Positions 27,209 through 37,372 of a stretch of 64,000 nt of DNA are shown piece after piece. Below the pieces are notes generated by a model. The model saw only the letters and a program-made list of their open reading frames with translations, did not search any database and was not told the origin of the DNA. Origin of the DNA: Mycolicibacterium chitae (GTDB lineage: Bacteria; Actinomycetota; Actinomycetes; Mycobacteriales; Mycobacteriaceae); NCBI RefSeq assembly GCF_900637205.1, contig NZ_LR134355.1, positions 248,001 to 312,000 on the forward strand, read 5' to 3'. Position numbers and translations under genes: made by a program. Positions within the stretch are counted from its first letter, which is position 1, and every line of letters starts with the position of its first letter.

Positions 27209-29544
27209 GGTCGACCACCCACCCTGCGCAGGGTCGCCGCCGCGGTCTTGAAGATCGGCTGCTTGGACACCGGATCCCAGTCGGTGAGCGTGAGTTCGTT
27301 GGCGGCGCGATGATGCCCGCCCTGGTGCCCGTCCCGATTGCCATCCCAATAGCCGTAGTGGAAGGGCAGAAAGACCACGCCCGAGCGGATCTCGGTGAGC
27401 CGGGCGGCGGCCGCGACGCAGCCGCGCGGCGTGCGGATCTCCACCAGGTCGCCCTCGGAGATCCCCAACTGCAGCGCGTCGCCGTTCGAGATCTCGACCC
27501 ACACCTGCGGGGCGGCCGCGTCGAGTTCCGGTGTGCGACCGGTCTTGGTGCGGGTGTGGAAGTGATAGACGGTGCGGCCGGTGATCAACGCGTACGGGAA
27601 CTCCGGGGACGGACGCTCGTGGGCGGGCACGTACTCGGCGGCCTTGATGATGGCCCTGCCGTCGGGGTTCATCGCGCGGTACTCGGTGGGCTCCAGCGGG
27701 GCGCCGGTGATCAGGTCCTTGCCGTAGGCCTCGCAGTAATCCGGTGCGGCCCAGAACTTCCCGTCACTGTAGAGCCGCTCGGTGCCGTCGGGGTTCTCGT
27801 CGTTGCACGGCCACTGGATGCCGCTGCCCCCGCGTAGCTTGGCGTAGCTCAATCCGGTGTAGTCGCAGGGGCGCCCGGCGCTGCACCGCTGCCACGCCTC
27901 GAACGCCTCCTCGGGGGTGTTCCACGGCGGCAGGGGCCCGCCGTCGCGGTCCCGGAAGTCCATCCGGCGCGCGTAGTCCAGGAAGATCTCCAGGTCGCTG
28001 CGGGCCTGACCGGGCGGCTCGACGGCCTTCTCCGAGAGGTGCACGGTGCGGTCGGTATTGGTGAACGTGCCGGTCTTCTCCGCCCACGCCGCGGCGGGCA
28101 ACACCACGTCGGCGAGTTCGGCCGTCTCGGTGGGGAAGATGTCCTCGACCACCAGGAACAGTCGCTCCTGGGCGAGGATCTCGCGAATGCGGGCGAGTTC
28201 GGGAAGCGAGACCGCCGGATTGGTCGCGGTCACCCACAGCATCCGCAGCGTGCCCTCCTCGGCGTAGCGCAACATCTGCATGCAGTGCGTCGGCGGGGCG
28301 TAGTGCGGGATCTGCAGCGGGTCTAGGTTCCACAGCTCGGCCAACTCCGCGATGTGAGAGTCGTTGGCCCAGTTGCGGAATCCGGCGAGGTCGCCGTCGG
28401 CGCCGCATTCCCGGGTGTTTTCCGCGGTGGGCTGCCCGTTCATCTGCAGGATGCCGCAGCCGGGGCGGCCGAGCATGCCGCGCACCAGGTGCACGTTGTT
28501 GACCTGCACGGCCGCCGCGGTCGCCTGATGGGACTGGTAGAAACCCTGCAGCACGGTCGAGAGCAGACGTTGCGCGGTGCCGATGATCTGCGCGGCGCGC
28601 CGCAACTCGGCGGCATCGATCCCGCAGATCCGTGCGACGCGCGACGGCGGGAACTCCGAGACCCGTTTGCGTAGTTCGTCGTAGCCCACCGTGTGGTTCT
28701 CGAGGTAGGAGTGGTCCACCCAGTCGTGGTGCAGGATCTCGTGCAGCAGGCCGTTCATCAGAGCGACGTTGGTGCCGGGCAGCGGTGCCAGGTGCACGGT
28801 GGCGTGTCGGGCGACGGGGGTGGGTCGCGGATCGACGCAGACGATGGCCGGCGGGTCGGGGCCGGCCAGCCGGTCGAGCATCCGCATCCACAGCACGGTC
28901 TGCGTCTCGGCGACGTTATGTCCATACAGCGCAATCACGTCGGCGTGGTCGACGTCGGTGTAGGAGCCGGGCTGTCCGTCGCAGCCGAAGGACTCCTTGA
29001 GCGCCTCCCCCGCGGTGGCGGTGCACAACCGGGTGTTGCCGTCGACGTGGTTGGTGCCGATCGCGCCGTGCGCGATCACGCCCTGGGTGTAGTACTCCTC
29101 CAGGAACAGCTGACCGGAGGTGTAGAAGCCGATGGAGCTGGGGCCGTGCTCGTCCAGCAGGGCGCGGCTGCGCCGGACGATCTCGTCCATCGCGGTGTCC
29201 CAATCGCATTCGACGAGTCGGCCGTCGCGGCGGATCAGCGGCGTCGTCAGCCGGTCGGGTGCGGCGTTGGCCTGCCAGCCGAACAGGTCCTTGATGTCGA
29301 CGCGCCCGTGGTTGACGCGGTCCACGGCGCGTCCGCGCACGCCCACGATGCGGCCGTCGCGAACGCCGATGTCGATGCCGTCGCCGTTGGAGTGCAGCAC
29401 CGCGGCCGACTGCACCCAGCGTTGCACCTGCTCGGGCTCGACCCCGTCGGCGAGGTGGGTATCGACGCGCTGCGGCCAGCACTCACCGCGGCCGTAGGGC
29501 GTCCTGCTACCCCACGGATCGGCGATGCCGCCCCTTGTTTCCAC
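27205..29544 (-). CDS. Molybdopterin oxidoreductase lacking the N-terminal [4Fe-4S] cysteines
   Basis: A 779-residue protein of the nitrate reductase/formate dehydrogenase family. Family landmarks are GVRGRAVDRVNHGR, LFGWQANAAPDRLTTPLIRR, the metal-ligand region NTRLCTATAGEALKESFG (Cys174), VCVDPRPTPVARHATVHLAP, GMLGRPGCGILQMNGQPTAE, and the C-terminal molydopterin-binding domain (ITGRTVYHFHTRTKTGRTPE). The usual CxxCxxxC is AVLHSNGD at 48-55 (Ala48, His51, Asp55), and the fourth cysteine region reads RVDIKD. The enzyme should thus bind Mo-bisMGD but no N-terminal cluster. The start is GTG at 29544 with GGGAG upstream. The substrate is unknown. Confidence 0.88.
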   Translation of the reverse strand: METRGGIADPWGSRTPYGRGECWPQRVDTHLADGVEPEQVQRWVQSAAVLHSNGDGIDIGVRDGRIVGVRGRAVDRVNHGRVDIKDLFGWQANAAPDRLTTPLIRRDGRLVECDWDTAMDEIVRRSRALLDEHGPSSIGFYTSGQLFLEEYYTQGVIAHGAIGTNHVDGNTRLCTATAGEALKESFGCDGQPGSYTDVDHADVIALYGHNVAETQTVLWMRMLDRLAGPDPPAIVCVDPRPTPVARHATVHLAPLPGTNVALMNGLLHEILHHDWVDHSYLENHTVGYDELRKRVSEFPPSRVARICGIDAAELRRAAQIIGTAQRLLSTVLQGFYQSHQATAAAVQVNNVHLVRGMLGRPGCGILQMNGQPTAENTRECGADGDLAGFRNWANDSHIAELAELWNLDPLQIPHYAPPTHCMQMLRYAEEGTLRMLWVTATNPAVSLPELARIREILAQERLFLVVEDIFPTETAELADVVLPAAAWAEKTGTFTNTDRTVHLSEKAVEPPGQARSDLEIFLDYARRMDFRDRDGGPLPPWNTPEEAFEAWQRCSAGRPCDYTGLSYAKLRGGSGIQWPCNDENPDGTERLYSDGKFWAAPDYCEAYGKDLITGAPLEPTEYRAMNPDGRAIIKAAEYVPAHERPSPEFPYALITGRTVYHFHTRTKTGRTPELDAAAPQVWVEISNGDALQLGISEGDLVEIRTPRGCVAAAARLTEIRSGVVFLPFHYGYWDGNRDGHQGGHHRAANELTLTDWDPVSKQPIFKTAAATLRRVGGRP

Positions 29545-29618
29545 GTTCTCAGCTCCCGTCGATGCGGGCCGGGTACCCGTCGGCGAGAATCACAAACGGT
29601 CGCGGGGAAGGAGGGCCG

Positions 29619-30248
29619 ATGAACACCCAACCGCCGCTGCTGTTCGCGCTGGACCTGACCGGGACGTTCGCGTTCGGGCTCAACGGGGCGCTGACGGCGC
29701 TGCGCGCCACCCGGCTCGACGTGGTCGGCGTGGTGACGCTGGGAATGTTGACCGCGCTCGGCGGCGGGGTGATCCGCGACGTGCTCATCGACGCGCTGCC
29801 CCCGGCGACGTTCCTGTACTGGCCGTACTTCGCCCTGGCGATCGGCGGTGCGCTGATCGCGTTCGTCCTGAACAGGTGGCTGGGGCGGCTGACGATGCCG
29901 CTGACCGTGCTGGATGCGATCGGGCTGAGTGTGTTCGCGGTGATCGGGGCGAGCAAGGCCGTGGCGTTCGGACTGGGCCTGGCCCCCGCGGCACTGCTCG
30001 GCGTCATCACCGCCGTCGGGGGCGGCACCATTCGTGACGCGCTGGTGGGGCAGGTGCCGACGGTGCTGCGCAGCGAGTTGTACGCCATCCCGGCGCTCGT
30101 CGCCGCGGTGCTCACGGTGCTGGCCATCCGGTTCGACGCCTACGGGCTGCCGGTCGCACTGGGCGCCGCCGCGGTGTGTTTCGTCATCCGGATGCTCGGG
30201 GTCCGGTTCCGCCTGAACGCGCCGCGACCGCCGTTCGCCTCGCCGTAG
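29619..30248 (+). CDS. TRIC/UPF0126-type cation channel family membrane protein
   Basis: A 209-residue protein with seven membrane helices arranged as two repeats. Each repeat has a GGG-IRD motif: ALGGGVIRDVLI and AVGGGTIRDALV, diagnostic of prokaryotic trimeric intracellular cation channels. The start is ATG at 29619 behind AAGGAGG. It is divergent from the molybdopterin oxidoreductase. Bacterial members conduct monovalent cations, but their role in the cell is unclear. Confidence 0.9.
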   Translation: MNTQPPLLFALDLTGTFAFGLNGALTALRATRLDVVGVVTLGMLTALGGGVIRDVLIDALPPATFLYWPYFALAIGGALIAFVLNRWLGRLTMPLTVLDAIGLSVFAVIGASKAVAFGLGLAPAALLGVITAVGGGTIRDALVGQVPTVLRSELYAIPALVAAVLTVLAIRFDAYGLPVALGAAAVCFVIRMLGVRFRLNAPRPPFASP

Positions 30249-30314
30249 GTTCGGCCCGTCCGGATCGGGTATACGCCGCTCGAATGCGCACAGCAACCGA
30301 CGAGAGGCACGGCG

Positions 30315-30911
30315 ATGACGAAGCTGGCAGTGATCTACTACTCGGCGACCGGGCACGGCACCAAGATGGCCGAGCGTCTCGCGCAGGCGGGCGAGGCGGC
30401 CGGGGCGGAGGTCCGGATGCGGCACATCGCCGAGACCCGGGACCCGCAGACCTTCGCCGAGAACCCGGCGTGGTCGGCGAATTACGAAGCGACCAAGGAT
30501 CTTCCGCCCGCGACCGGCGACGACATCGTCTGGGCCGACGCGGTGATCCTCGGCACGCCCACCCGGTTCGCCAGCACCGCGTCGCCGTTCCAGACGTTCA
30601 TGGACTCCCTCGGCGGGCTGTGGGCACAGGGCAAGCTCGCCGACAAGGTGTACGCCTGTTACACCTCCAGCCAGACCACCCACGGCGGTCAGGAGACCAC
30701 GCTGATCGGGATGTACACCTCGCTGATGCACTTCGGCGGCGTCCTGGTGCCGCCCGGCTACACCGACGGGTTGAAGTTCGCCGACGGCAACCCGTACGGC
30801 GTCAGCCACGTCACCGGTCCGGACAACCAGAACGAACTGAACGACGCCACGCTGGCCGCGCTGGACCACATGGTCACCCGCGTGGTGAAGGTGGCCGACA
30901 AGCTGGCCTGA
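30315..30911 (+). CDS. wrbA: NAD(P)H:quinone oxidoreductase, WrbA type
   Basis: A 198-residue flavodoxin-like protein. The FMN phosphate loop is YYSATGHGTKMAERLAQ, GTPTRFASTASPFQTFMDS binds the flavin ring, and SSQTTHGGQETTLIGMYTSL is the WrbA signature. It should carry out two-electron reduction of quinones as a tetramer. The start is ATG at 30315. It stands alone between a membrane protein gene and an F420-type oxidoreductase gene that seems to have its own promoter. Confidence 0.93.
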   Translation: MTKLAVIYYSATGHGTKMAERLAQAGEAAGAEVRMRHIAETRDPQTFAENPAWSANYEATKDLPPATGDDIVWADAVILGTPTRFASTASPFQTFMDSLGGLWAQGKLADKVYACYTSSQTTHGGQETTLIGMYTSLMHFGGVLVPPGYTDGLKFADGNPYGVSHVTGPDNQNELNDATLAALDHMVTRVVKVADKLA

Positions 30912-30929
30912 GCGGGGCGCCCGGGGGAC

Positions 30930-30935
30930 TAGCCT
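30930..30935 (+). promoter_or_regulatory. -10 box for the LLM oxidoreductase gene
   Basis: TAGCCT followed by GGTCCC and ATG at 30942. The 6-nt gap predicts a leaderless mRNA. Confidence 0.5.
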
Positions 30936-30941
30936 GGTCCC

Positions 30942-31769
30942 ATGAAGTTCGGAATCTCCACGTTCGTCACCGACGACGGCATCGACGCGGTCACGCTGGC
31001 CCGCGCCATCGAGGAACGCGGCTTCGCCGCGCTGTCCGTCGCCGAGCACACCCAGATCCCGGTCAGCCGGGAATCGCCGTTCCCCTCCGGCGGCGAGGTG
31101 CCCGACAAGTACTACCGGACGCTGGATCCGTTCGTCACGCTGGCCGCCGCGGCGGCGGTGACGTCGAGCATCGAGCTGATCACCGGGGTGGCGCTGCTGA
31201 TCCAGCGCGATCCGATCATCACGGCCAAGGAGGCCGCCAGCATCGACCTGATCTCAGGCGGGCGGTTCGCCCTCGGTGTCGGGGCGGGCTGGAACCTCGA
31301 GGAGATGCGCCAGCACGGCACGAACCCGAAGACTCGCGGCGCCCGGCTCGACGAGAGCATCGAGGCCATCAAGGCGCTGTGGACCACCGAGCCGGCCGAA
31401 TACCACGGCCAGATCATCGATTTCGAGCCGCTGTACATGCGGCCCAAGCCGGTCCAGCGCCCGCATCCGCCGATCTTCATCGGCGGGGGTTCGGCGGCCA
31501 CGGTCCGGCGGGTGGTCCGCCACAAGGCCGGCTGGATCTCCAACCCGCTGTCGCCCGAGCGGCTGGCCAAGCTCATCGGCGAGATGCGTGACGGTGCCGG
31601 TGGTGACGTGCCGCTGGCCATGTTCGGCGCGCCGGTCGACCCCGAATACTGGGGTGCGGCAGCCGAACTCGGCTTCGATCAGCTCGGCCTGATGTTGCCG
31701 AGCGTGCCGCGCGACGAGGCGCTGCGACTGCTCGACGACTACGCCGCGCAGGTCGCGAAGTACCGCTAG
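30942..31769 (+). CDS. LLM-class F420-dependent oxidoreductase
   Basis: A 275-residue luciferase-like (beta/alpha)8 protein. Elements are MKFGISTFVTDDGIDAVTLA, SVAEHTQIPVSRESPFPSGG, the central segment TGVALLIQRDPIITAKEAAS and GRFALGVGAGWNLEEMRQHG, and the helix HPPIFIGGGSAATVRRVV. This set is typical of the mycobacterial F420 subgroup. The substrate is unknown. Its stop codon overlaps that of convergent modC (shared CTAG at 31766-31769). Confidence 0.88.
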   Translation: MKFGISTFVTDDGIDAVTLARAIEERGFAALSVAEHTQIPVSRESPFPSGGEVPDKYYRTLDPFVTLAAAAAVTSSIELITGVALLIQRDPIITAKEAASIDLISGGRFALGVGAGWNLEEMRQHGTNPKTRGARLDESIEAIKALWTTEPAEYHGQIIDFEPLYMRPKPVQRPHPPIFIGGGSAATVRRVVRHKAGWISNPLSPERLAKLIGEMRDGAGGDVPLAMFGAPVDPEYWGAAAELGFDQLGLMLPSVPRDEALRLLDDYAAQVAKYR

Positions 31770-32845
31770 GCGGCCAGCGCCGGGTGCAGGCCCACCTCCT
31801 GCGCCTTGACCACGAAGTAGACCCGCTGCCCGGGCGCGAGGTCCAGATCGGCGACGGCCGCGGCGGTGATGTCGGCGCAGATGCCCGCCGCACCGTCGGG
31901 CTGCTCGGTGCCGCGCACGCGCACCGAGGTGCCGTGGACGTCGAGTTCGGCGATGGTGACCGGCAGGACATTGCGGGGGCTGCCGTGCGGCGCGTCGAGA
32001 TGCACCGACACGGCGACCGGGGAGAACAGTGCGACGGCCGCGGTGCCGGGGGTGATGTCCCCGCGTCCGAAAACCTCGGTGCCCCAGGCCGTCTTGACCG
32101 CACCCGGGCCGACGGCGGTGCCCGAGACCAGGTTGACCCCGGCGATCCGGGCGGCGAACTCGCTGCGCGGTGCGGCCAGCACACCGCGCACCGGGCCGCG
32201 CTCCACGATGCGGCCGTCCTCGACGATGATCACCTTGTTGGCGATCGCCAGCGCGTCGAGCAGGTCGTGGGTGACGATGACCGCGGTGCGGCGCTGCTGG
32301 CGCAGCATGGTGCGCAGCAGTCCGCGCACCGCGGGGGCCGCGGTGACGTCGAGGGCGGCCATGGGCTCGTCGAGCAGCAGCACCGCGGGTTCGGCGGCCA
32401 GGGCGCGGGCCACCGCGACGCGCTGTGCCTGCCCGCCGGACAGCTGGGCGGGCTTGCGGTCGGCGAGGTGCTCGGCGTCGACGGCCGCCAGCCACTGCCG
32501 CGCGACGGCGCGGGCCTGCGCGCGGCCCCGCCGCTTGCACCGCGGCGCGTAGGCGACGTTGGCGGCCACGGTCATGTGCGGGAACAGCAGCGGCTGCTGG
32601 GCCAGCATCGCCACCCCGCGCGCGTGCGCCGGGACGAACAGTCCGGCGGCGGTGTCGGTGACCACGGTGTCGCCCAGCGCGATTCGCCCCTCGTCGGGCC
32701 GCAGCAGGCCGGCGATCATCTGCAACAGCGTGGACTTGCCGGCTCCGTTGGGCCCGAGCACGGCCAGCACGTCGCCGTCATCGAGGCCCAGGTCGAACTC
32801 GACGTCGCGCTGGGCCAGCCGGGCCCGCAACTCGAGCCGGCTCAC
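31766..32845 (-). CDS. modC: Molybdate ABC transporter ATP-binding protein ModC
   Basis: A 359-residue protein. The ABC domain shows Walker [16 protein letters not shown]-loop, signature [15 protein letters not shown], Walker [13 protein letters not shown] and switch His in [13 protein letters not shown]. Residues from about 290 form a Mop/TOBE domain ([20 protein letters not shown]). The start is GTG at 32845, overlapping modB by 4 bp. It powers molybdate import; the C-terminal Mop domain allows inhibition by molybdate. Confidence 0.93.
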   Translation of the reverse strand: MSRLELRARLAQRDVEFDLGLDDGDVLAVLGPNGAGKSTLLQMIAGLLRPDEGRIALGDTVVTDTAAGLFVPAHARGVAMLAQQPLLFPHMTVAANVAYAPRCKRRGRAQARAVARQWLAAVDAEHLADRKPAQLSGGQAQRVAVARALAAEPAVLLLDEPMAALDVTAAPAVRGLLRTMLRQQRRTAVIVTHDLLDALAIANKVIIVEDGRIVERGPVRGVLAAPRSEFAARIAGVNLVSGTAVGPGAVKTAWGTEVFGRGDITPGTAAVALFSPVAVSVHLDAPHGSPRNVLPVTIAELDVHGTSVRVRGTEQPDGAAGICADITAAAVADLDLAPGQRVYFVVKAQEVGLHPALAA

Positions 32846-33654
32846 AGCGGCCCCGCCAACCGTCGCGACGCGGAGGCCACCACGATGGCCCCGGCGACCA
32901 CGATCAACAGCAACGAAAGCGCCACGGCGGCATCGGGATCGGTCTCACGCTGCAGATAGATCTCCAACGGCAGGGTGCGGGTCGTGCCCTGGAGCGAGCC
33001 GGCGAAGGTCAGCGTCGCACCGAATTCGCCCAGCGCCCGGGCGAAGGCCAGCACCGCACCGGACATCAGCCCTGGCAGCACCAGCGGCACCGTCACTGTC
33101 CGCAGCACCGTGGTGGGTCGGGCCCCCAGCGTCGCGGCGATGCTCTCGTACCGGTTGCCCGCCGAGCGCAGCGCGCCCTCGAGGCTGACCACCAGAAACG
33201 GCAGCGAGACGAACGTCTGGGCCAGCACCACGGCCGTGGTGGTGAACGCGATGCGGATACCGAGAGTCTCCAGATGCTCGCCCACCAAACCCATTCGGCC
33301 GTAGGTGTAGAGCAGCGCGATACCGCCGACCACCGGCGGCAGGACCAGCGGCAGCAGCACCAGGGCACGCAGCACCGACTGCCCCGGGAAGCTGCCGCGG
33401 GCCAGGACCACCGCCATCGGCACCCCGATCAGCACGCACAGCACGGTGCTGGCCCCGGCGGTCTTGAGGCTCAAGAGCAGTGCCGCGCGGGAGGATTCGG
33501 ACGTGATCAGCGGAATGAAGTTCGGCCAGTCGATCCGCAGCAGGATCGCCAGCAGCGGGACGATGACGAACAGCGCGCCGGCGGCGGCGGGCAGGTAGAT
33601 CCAGGCCGGCAGGCCGACCTGGACCAGCCCACCGGCCGCGCGTCGCGGTGTCAC
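32842..33654 (-). CDS. modB: Molybdate ABC transporter permease ModB
   Basis: A 270-residue permease with six membrane helices. The EAA-type loop [20 protein letters not shown] (for ModC contact) and the end segment [13 protein letters not shown] are characteristic of ModB. The start is GTG at 33654 overlapping modA by 4 bp (GTGA), and the 3' end overlaps modC by 4 bp, so all are translationally coupled. Confidence 0.93.
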   Translation of the reverse strand: MTPRRAAGGLVQVGLPAWIYLPAAAGALFVIVPLLAILLRIDWPNFIPLITSESSRAALLLSLKTAGASTVLCVLIGVPMAVVLARGSFPGQSVLRALVLLPLVLPPVVGGIALLYTYGRMGLVGEHLETLGIRIAFTTTAVVLAQTFVSLPFLVVSLEGALRSAGNRYESIAATLGARPTTVLRTVTVPLVLPGLMSGAVLAFARALGEFGATLTFAGSLQGTTRTLPLEIYLQRETDPDAAVALSLLLIVVAGAIVVASASRRLAGPL

Positions 33655-34409
33655 GGCGCGGCGAAGCCCGCCTCGGCCAGCACCTGCCCACCCGTGGGAC
33701 CGGTGACCAGGTCGACGAACTGTTGCGCCAGTTCGGCATTGGCCGCGCCGTCGAGCACCGCCATCGGGTAGGTGTTCACCGCGTCGCCGGATTCGGGGAA
33801 CGGGATCGCGGTGACCTGATCGCCGGCGACCTTGGCGTCGGTCACGTAGACGAGGCCGGCGTCGGCCTGCCCCGAGGTGATCTTTCCCAGCACATCGGTG
33901 ACCGAGGATTCCTCGCTCACCGGTGAGAGGGCCACACCCGCGGCCTCCGCCACGCGCTCGGTCGCCGATCCGCACGGGACCTGCGGGGCGCAGACCACCA
34001 CCGAGGTGCCGGGCTCGGCCAGATCGGCAAAGGAGGCAACGTCTTTCGGGTTGTCGGGCGGGGTGACGATGGTCAGCGTGTTGGTGGCGAAGGTGACGGG
34101 TTCGCCGTCGACGAGACCGGCGTCGACGGCCTTGACCATGTTCGGCTCGTCGGCGGAGGCGAACACGTCCGCCGGGGCGCCCTGGGTGAGCTGCGCGACC
34201 AGATCCGAGGAGCCGGCGAAGTTGAACCGCACCCTGGTCCCCGGATTGGTCTCCTCGAATTGGGTGCCGAGCTCGGCGAAGGTCGACTTCAGCGAGGCCG
34301 CGGCGAACACCGTGATCTCGCCGCCGGTGTCCTGGGAGTCCGACCCGGCGCACCCGGCCACCGCGAGCGCCGCGCCGAGCAGGGCCGTCAGGCGAGGCAG
34401 GCGGTTCAC
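33651..34409 (-). CDS. modA: Molybdate-binding lipoprotein ModA
   Basis: A 252-residue protein. Lipoprotein signal [13 protein letters not shown] with the lipid-modified Cys in AVAGC. The oxyanion-binding regions [37 protein letters not shown] and [14 protein letters not shown] are typical of ModA. The start is GTG at 34409 with GGAGGAA upstream, overlapping the regulator gene by 4 bp. It captures molybdate or tungstate outside the membrane. Confidence 0.94.
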   Translation of the reverse strand: MNRLPRLTALLGAALAVAGCAGSDSQDTGGEITVFAAASLKSTFAELGTQFEETNPGTRVRFNFAGSSDLVAQLTQGAPADVFASADEPNMVKAVDAGLVDGEPVTFATNTLTIVTPPDNPKDVASFADLAEPGTSVVVCAPQVPCGSATERVAEAAGVALSPVSEESSVTDVLGKITSGQADAGLVYVTDAKVAGDQVTAIPFPESGDAVNTYPMAVLDGAANAELAQQFVDLVTGPTGGQVLAEAGFAAP

Positions 34410-34810
34410 GAGGTTCCTCCCGAGGTCTCGACGATCACGGTGGTGGCCTTCACGACGGCGACGGCCAGCTTGCCCGGCGCCAGGCCCAGTTGTTCGGCGG
34501 ACTGCCGGCTCATCAGCGAGACGATGGTGAACGGGCCGCACTGCAACTGCACCTCGGCCATCACGCCGTCGACCGTCACGTCGGTCACCAGGCCGACCAT
34601 CCGGTTGCGCGCCGAGCTCGCGATGCCCAGCGGGTCCGGCGGGGCCGCGGCCTGGTCGCGCGCGAATTCGGCCAGCTGCTCGCCGGCGATGACCTTGCGG
34701 CCGGCCTCGTCCTTCTCGGCGGTCAGGGCGCCGGCGTCGATCCAGCGGCGCACGGTGTCGTCGCTGACGCCGAGCAGGACGGCGGCGTCCTTGATCCGCA
34801 GCGTCGTCAA
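34406..34810 (-). CDS. HTH-TOBE molybdenum-responsive regulator of the mod operon
   Basis: A 134-residue protein. The N-terminal HTH_17/MerR-like excisionase-type helix-turn-helix reads [20 protein letters not shown]. The C-terminal TOBE/Mop domain reads [20 protein letters not shown], then [20 protein letters not shown] and [11 protein letters not shown], and should bind molybdate. The start is TTG at 34810 with GGGAGGAG six bases upstream. It is the first gene of the operon, coupled to modA by a 4-bp overlap. It probably represses or tunes the operon when molybdate is plentiful (inference from domain pair and position). Confidence 0.88.
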   Translation of the reverse strand: MTTLRIKDAAVLLGVSDDTVRRWIDAGALTAEKDEAGRKVIAGEQLAEFARDQAAAPPDPLGIASSARNRMVGLVTDVTVDGVMAEVQLQCGPFTIVSLMSRQSAEQLGLAPGKLAVAVVKATTVIVETSGGTS

Positions 34811-34830
34811 CAGCCGCTCCTCCCAGATGT

Positions 34831-34877
34831 ATCCGCAAATACTCCTATATCACCGCAATCTATCAGCAAATGCGGAT
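34831..34877. promoter_or_regulatory. Candidate operator of the mod operon
   Basis: ATCCGCA (34831-34837) and TGCGGAT (34871-34877) are perfect inverted half-sites, 33 bp apart, flanking an AT-rich core. That core holds a minus-strand TAGATT that could be the -10 box. The arrangement suggests a two-site regulator or looping around the promoter. Confidence 0.45.
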
Positions 34878-34943
34878 CACGTCGGCGCGGCTGGCATGAT
34901 CGGAACCGGACACTGATCGGGAACCACGAACGGGAGTGCACGT

Positions 34944-35372
34944 ATGAGCATCGATGTCGTCTACACCGCAGAATCCACCGCGAGCGGCGGCGGCCGCGAC
35001 GGCCACGTCAGATCCACCGACGGACAGATCGATCTGGACACCCGCCCGCCCAAGGAGATGGGCGGCAGCGGCGAGGGCGTCAACCCCGAACTGCTGTTCG
35101 CCGCCGGATACGCGGCCTGCTTCCTGGGGGCGTTGCGGCTGGTGGCCAAGAACGAGAAGATCGCCATCGACGACGCCAGCGGGATCACCGCCCGCATCGG
35201 GTTCGGTAAGGATTCCGACGGCGGGTTCGGGCTCACCGCCGAGTTGATCGGGTACCTGCCCGGCCTCGAGCAGAAGGAGGCCGAGGACCTGATGCAGAAG
35301 GCGCACGGGGTCTGCCCGTACTCGAAGGCGACCCGCGGCAACGTGGACGTCACGCTGCTGGCGAAGGTGTGA
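34944..35372 (+). CDS. ohr: Organic hydroperoxide resistance protein (Ohr/OsmC family)
   Basis: A 142-residue Ohr protein. The reactive pair is Cys59 ([10 protein letters not shown]) and Cys124 ([11 protein letters not shown]), with [13 protein letters not shown] as the Ohr signature. It reduces organic hydroperoxides with lipoyl-type thiols. The start is ATG at 34944. It overlaps the next gene by 4 bp and lies just upstream of the ergothioneine operon, placing two thiol-linked oxidant defences side by side. Confidence 0.94.
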   Translation: MSIDVVYTAESTASGGGRDGHVRSTDGQIDLDTRPPKEMGGSGEGVNPELLFAAGYAACFLGALRLVAKNEKIAIDDASGITARIGFGKDSDGGFGLTAELIGYLPGLEQKEAEDLMQKAHGVCPYSKATRGNVDVTLLAKV

Positions 35373-36034
35373 GCGTGCGGACCGGCCTCCGCCTGACCCC
35401 GTCCGCAGCATTAGGGGCGGCGTTGGCCCTGGCGCTGACCCCGGCCTTCACCGCGCACGCGCGGCCCTCGGATCCCGGCGTGGTGAACTACGCCGTGCTG
35501 GGCAAGGGCTCGGTGAGCAACATCGTCGGCGGCCCCATCGGCGCCGAGCGGCTGTTCGGCGCGCCGTTCCAGGCGTACTCCGTCGACGTCCCGGCCTGCA
35601 ACAACTGGGCCGACATCGGCCTGCCCGAGGTCTACAACGACCCGGACCTGGCCTCCTTCAACGGGGCGACGGCGCAGACCGCGCCGAACGACGAGACGCA
35701 CTTCGTCAAGCAGGCCGTCGGCGTCTTCGCCAACGCGGACGCCGCGACGCGCGCCTACCACTGGGTCGTCGACCGCGGCGCAGGCTGCGACGGGCAGACC
35801 GCCACCATGCGCCTGGACAACGGCGCGACGCAGGTGTGGACGTTCCACGGCGGCACCTCGGGACCGGCGGATGCGGCCTGGGTCAAACAGCTCGCCGGGG
35901 CCGATCGGCGCTGCTTCGTGCAGACCCGGTTGCGGGAGAACGTCGTGCTGCAGGCGAAGGTGTGCCAATCCGGCAACGGCGGTCCCGCGGTAAACGTGCT
36001 GGCCGGGGCCATGCAGAACACCCTGGGCCAATAA
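35369..36034 (+). CDS. Exported PknH-sensor-like domain protein (Rv3705c)
   Basis: A 221-residue protein. Sec signal [20 protein letters not shown] with AHA cleavage region, then a domain like the extracellular sensor of PknH and Lpq[66 protein letters not shown]. Four cysteines could form two disulfides, as in that fold. The start is GTG at 35369, overlapping ohr by 4 bp. The ligand is unknown. It precedes egtA by 63 bp. Confidence 0.85.
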   Translation: MSVRTGLRLTPSAALGAALALALTPAFTAHARPSDPGVVNYAVLGKGSVSNIVGGPIGAERLFGAPFQAYSVDVPACNNWADIGLPEVYNDPDLASFNGATAQTAPNDETHFVKQAVGVFANADAATRAYHWVVDRGAGCDGQTATMRLDNGATQVWTFHGGTSGPADAAWVKQLAGADRRCFVQTRLRENVVLQAKVCQSGNGGPAVNVLAGAMQNTLGQ

Positions 36035-36097
36035 TTCGGGCCAGATTCGCAGGTTTATTGGCGGGCGATTGTCGGTGCAATCCCGGAGTATGGAGCA

Positions 36098-37372
36098 ATG
36101 ACGTTCGTCGTCGCACCACCCGACGGGGTTCGCGACCAGCACGACGTATGCGAACTTGCCGGGTCCGCCGAGGCCGCGCAGTACATCAGCGCGGCCAGCC
36201 TGTACGACGGTCAGGTGGGCCGCGTTGGCCTGGAGATCGAGGCCCACTGCATCGATCTGGCCGATCCGTGCCGCCGCCCGACCTGGTCGGAGATCGGCGC
36301 CGTCATAGCGGGAATCGGCCCGCTGCCCGGGGCCGGGCGGATCACGCTGGAACCCGGCGGCGCCGTCGAGTTGTCCGGGCCGCCCGCCGACGGACCGCTG
36401 CCGGCCATCCGGGCGATGGCCGCCGACCGCGCGGTGCTGGGCGCCGCGTTCGCCGACGCCGGTCTGGGGCTGCTGCTGCTCGGGGCCGACCCGCTGCGGC
36501 CGCTGCAGCGGATCAACCCCGGCCCCCGGTATGCGGCCATGGAACGGTTCTTCGCGGCCAGCGGCACCGCCGAGGCCGGGGCCGCGATGATGACCGCCAC
36601 CGCGTCGGTGCAGCTCAACCTCGAGGCGGGTCCGGCCGCGGGCTGGGCCGAACGGGTTCGGCTGGCGCACGCGTTGGGCCCGACGATGATCGCGATGGCC
36701 GCCAACTCGCCGCTGCTCGGCGGGCGCTTCACCGGCTGGGTCTCGTCGCGCCAGCAGGTCTGGGGCCGGCTGGACTCGGCGCGCTGCGGCCCGGTGCTCG
36801 GCGCCAGCGGTCTGGACCCCGCCACCGACTGGGCCCGCTACGCGCTGAAGGCCCCGGTGATGCTGGTGCTGCCCGACGCGATCGCCGTCGAGGACTGGGT
36901 GCCGTTCGCCGACTGGGCCGAGGGTCGGGTGCTGCTCGGCGGCCGCCGGCCCACCACCGCCGACCTCGACTACCACCTGACCACACTGTTCCCGCCGGTC
37001 CGGCCGCGCGGGTGGCTCGAGATCCGCTACCTCGACGCCGTCCCGGACGCCCTGTGGCCCGCGGTGGTGTTCACGCTGACCACGCTGCTCGACGATCCGC
37101 GGGCCGCCGCGGCCGCCGAGGCGGTGGCCCCGGTGGCCGACGCCTGGGACACCGCGGCCCGCCTGGGGCTGCGCGACCAACGGCTGCACGCGGCGGCCGT
37201 CGCGTGCGTACAGACCGCCCTGGAGCTGGCGCCGCCGGATCTGGCAGAGTCGATGGCGCTGCTCGCCGACGCCGTCGACCGCGGCCGGTGCGCGGCCGAC
37301 GACTTCGCCGACGCCGCGGTGCGGAAGGGCGTGGCCCCCGCCGCAGTGGCTCTGGCACAAGGAGATTCGTGA
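36098..37372 (+). CDS. egtA: Ergothioneine pathway glutamate-cysteine ligase EgtA
   Basis: A 424-residue GCS2-type ligase making gamma-glutamylcysteine, the sulfur donor for EgtB. Core segments are [48 protein letters not shown] and [15 protein letters not shown]. The start is ATG at 36098. It is the first gene of egtABCDE, and its stop overlaps egtB by 4 bp with an AAGGAG site for egtB inside egtA. Confidence 0.95.
   Translation: MTFVVAPPDGVRDQHDVCELAGSAEAAQYISAASLYDGQVGRVGLEIEAHCIDLADPCRRPTWSEIGAVIAGIGPLPGAGRITLEPGGAVELSGPPADGPLPAIRAMAADRAVLGAAFADAGLGLLLLGADPLRPLQRINPGPRYAAMERFFAASGTAEAGAAMMTATASVQLNLEAGPAAGWAERVRLAHALGPTMIAMAANSPLLGGRFTGWVSSRQQVWGRLDSARCGPVLGASGLDPATDWARYALKAPVMLVLPDAIAVEDWVPFADWAEGRVLLGGRRPTTADLDYHLTTLFPPVRPRGWLEIRYLDAVPDALWPAVVFTLTTLLDDPRAAAAAEAVAPVADAWDTAARLGLRDQRLHAAAVACVQTALELAPPDLAESMALLADAVDRGRCAADDFADAAVRKGVAPAAVALAQGDS

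Noticed and set aside
27205..29544. Frameshift explaining the missing iron-sulfur cysteines in the molybdoenzyme
   Set aside because: The surrounding sequence (WVQSA before, GRIVGVRGRAVDRVNHGR after) stays in frame and family-like, so the residues are substituted, not lost by a shift.
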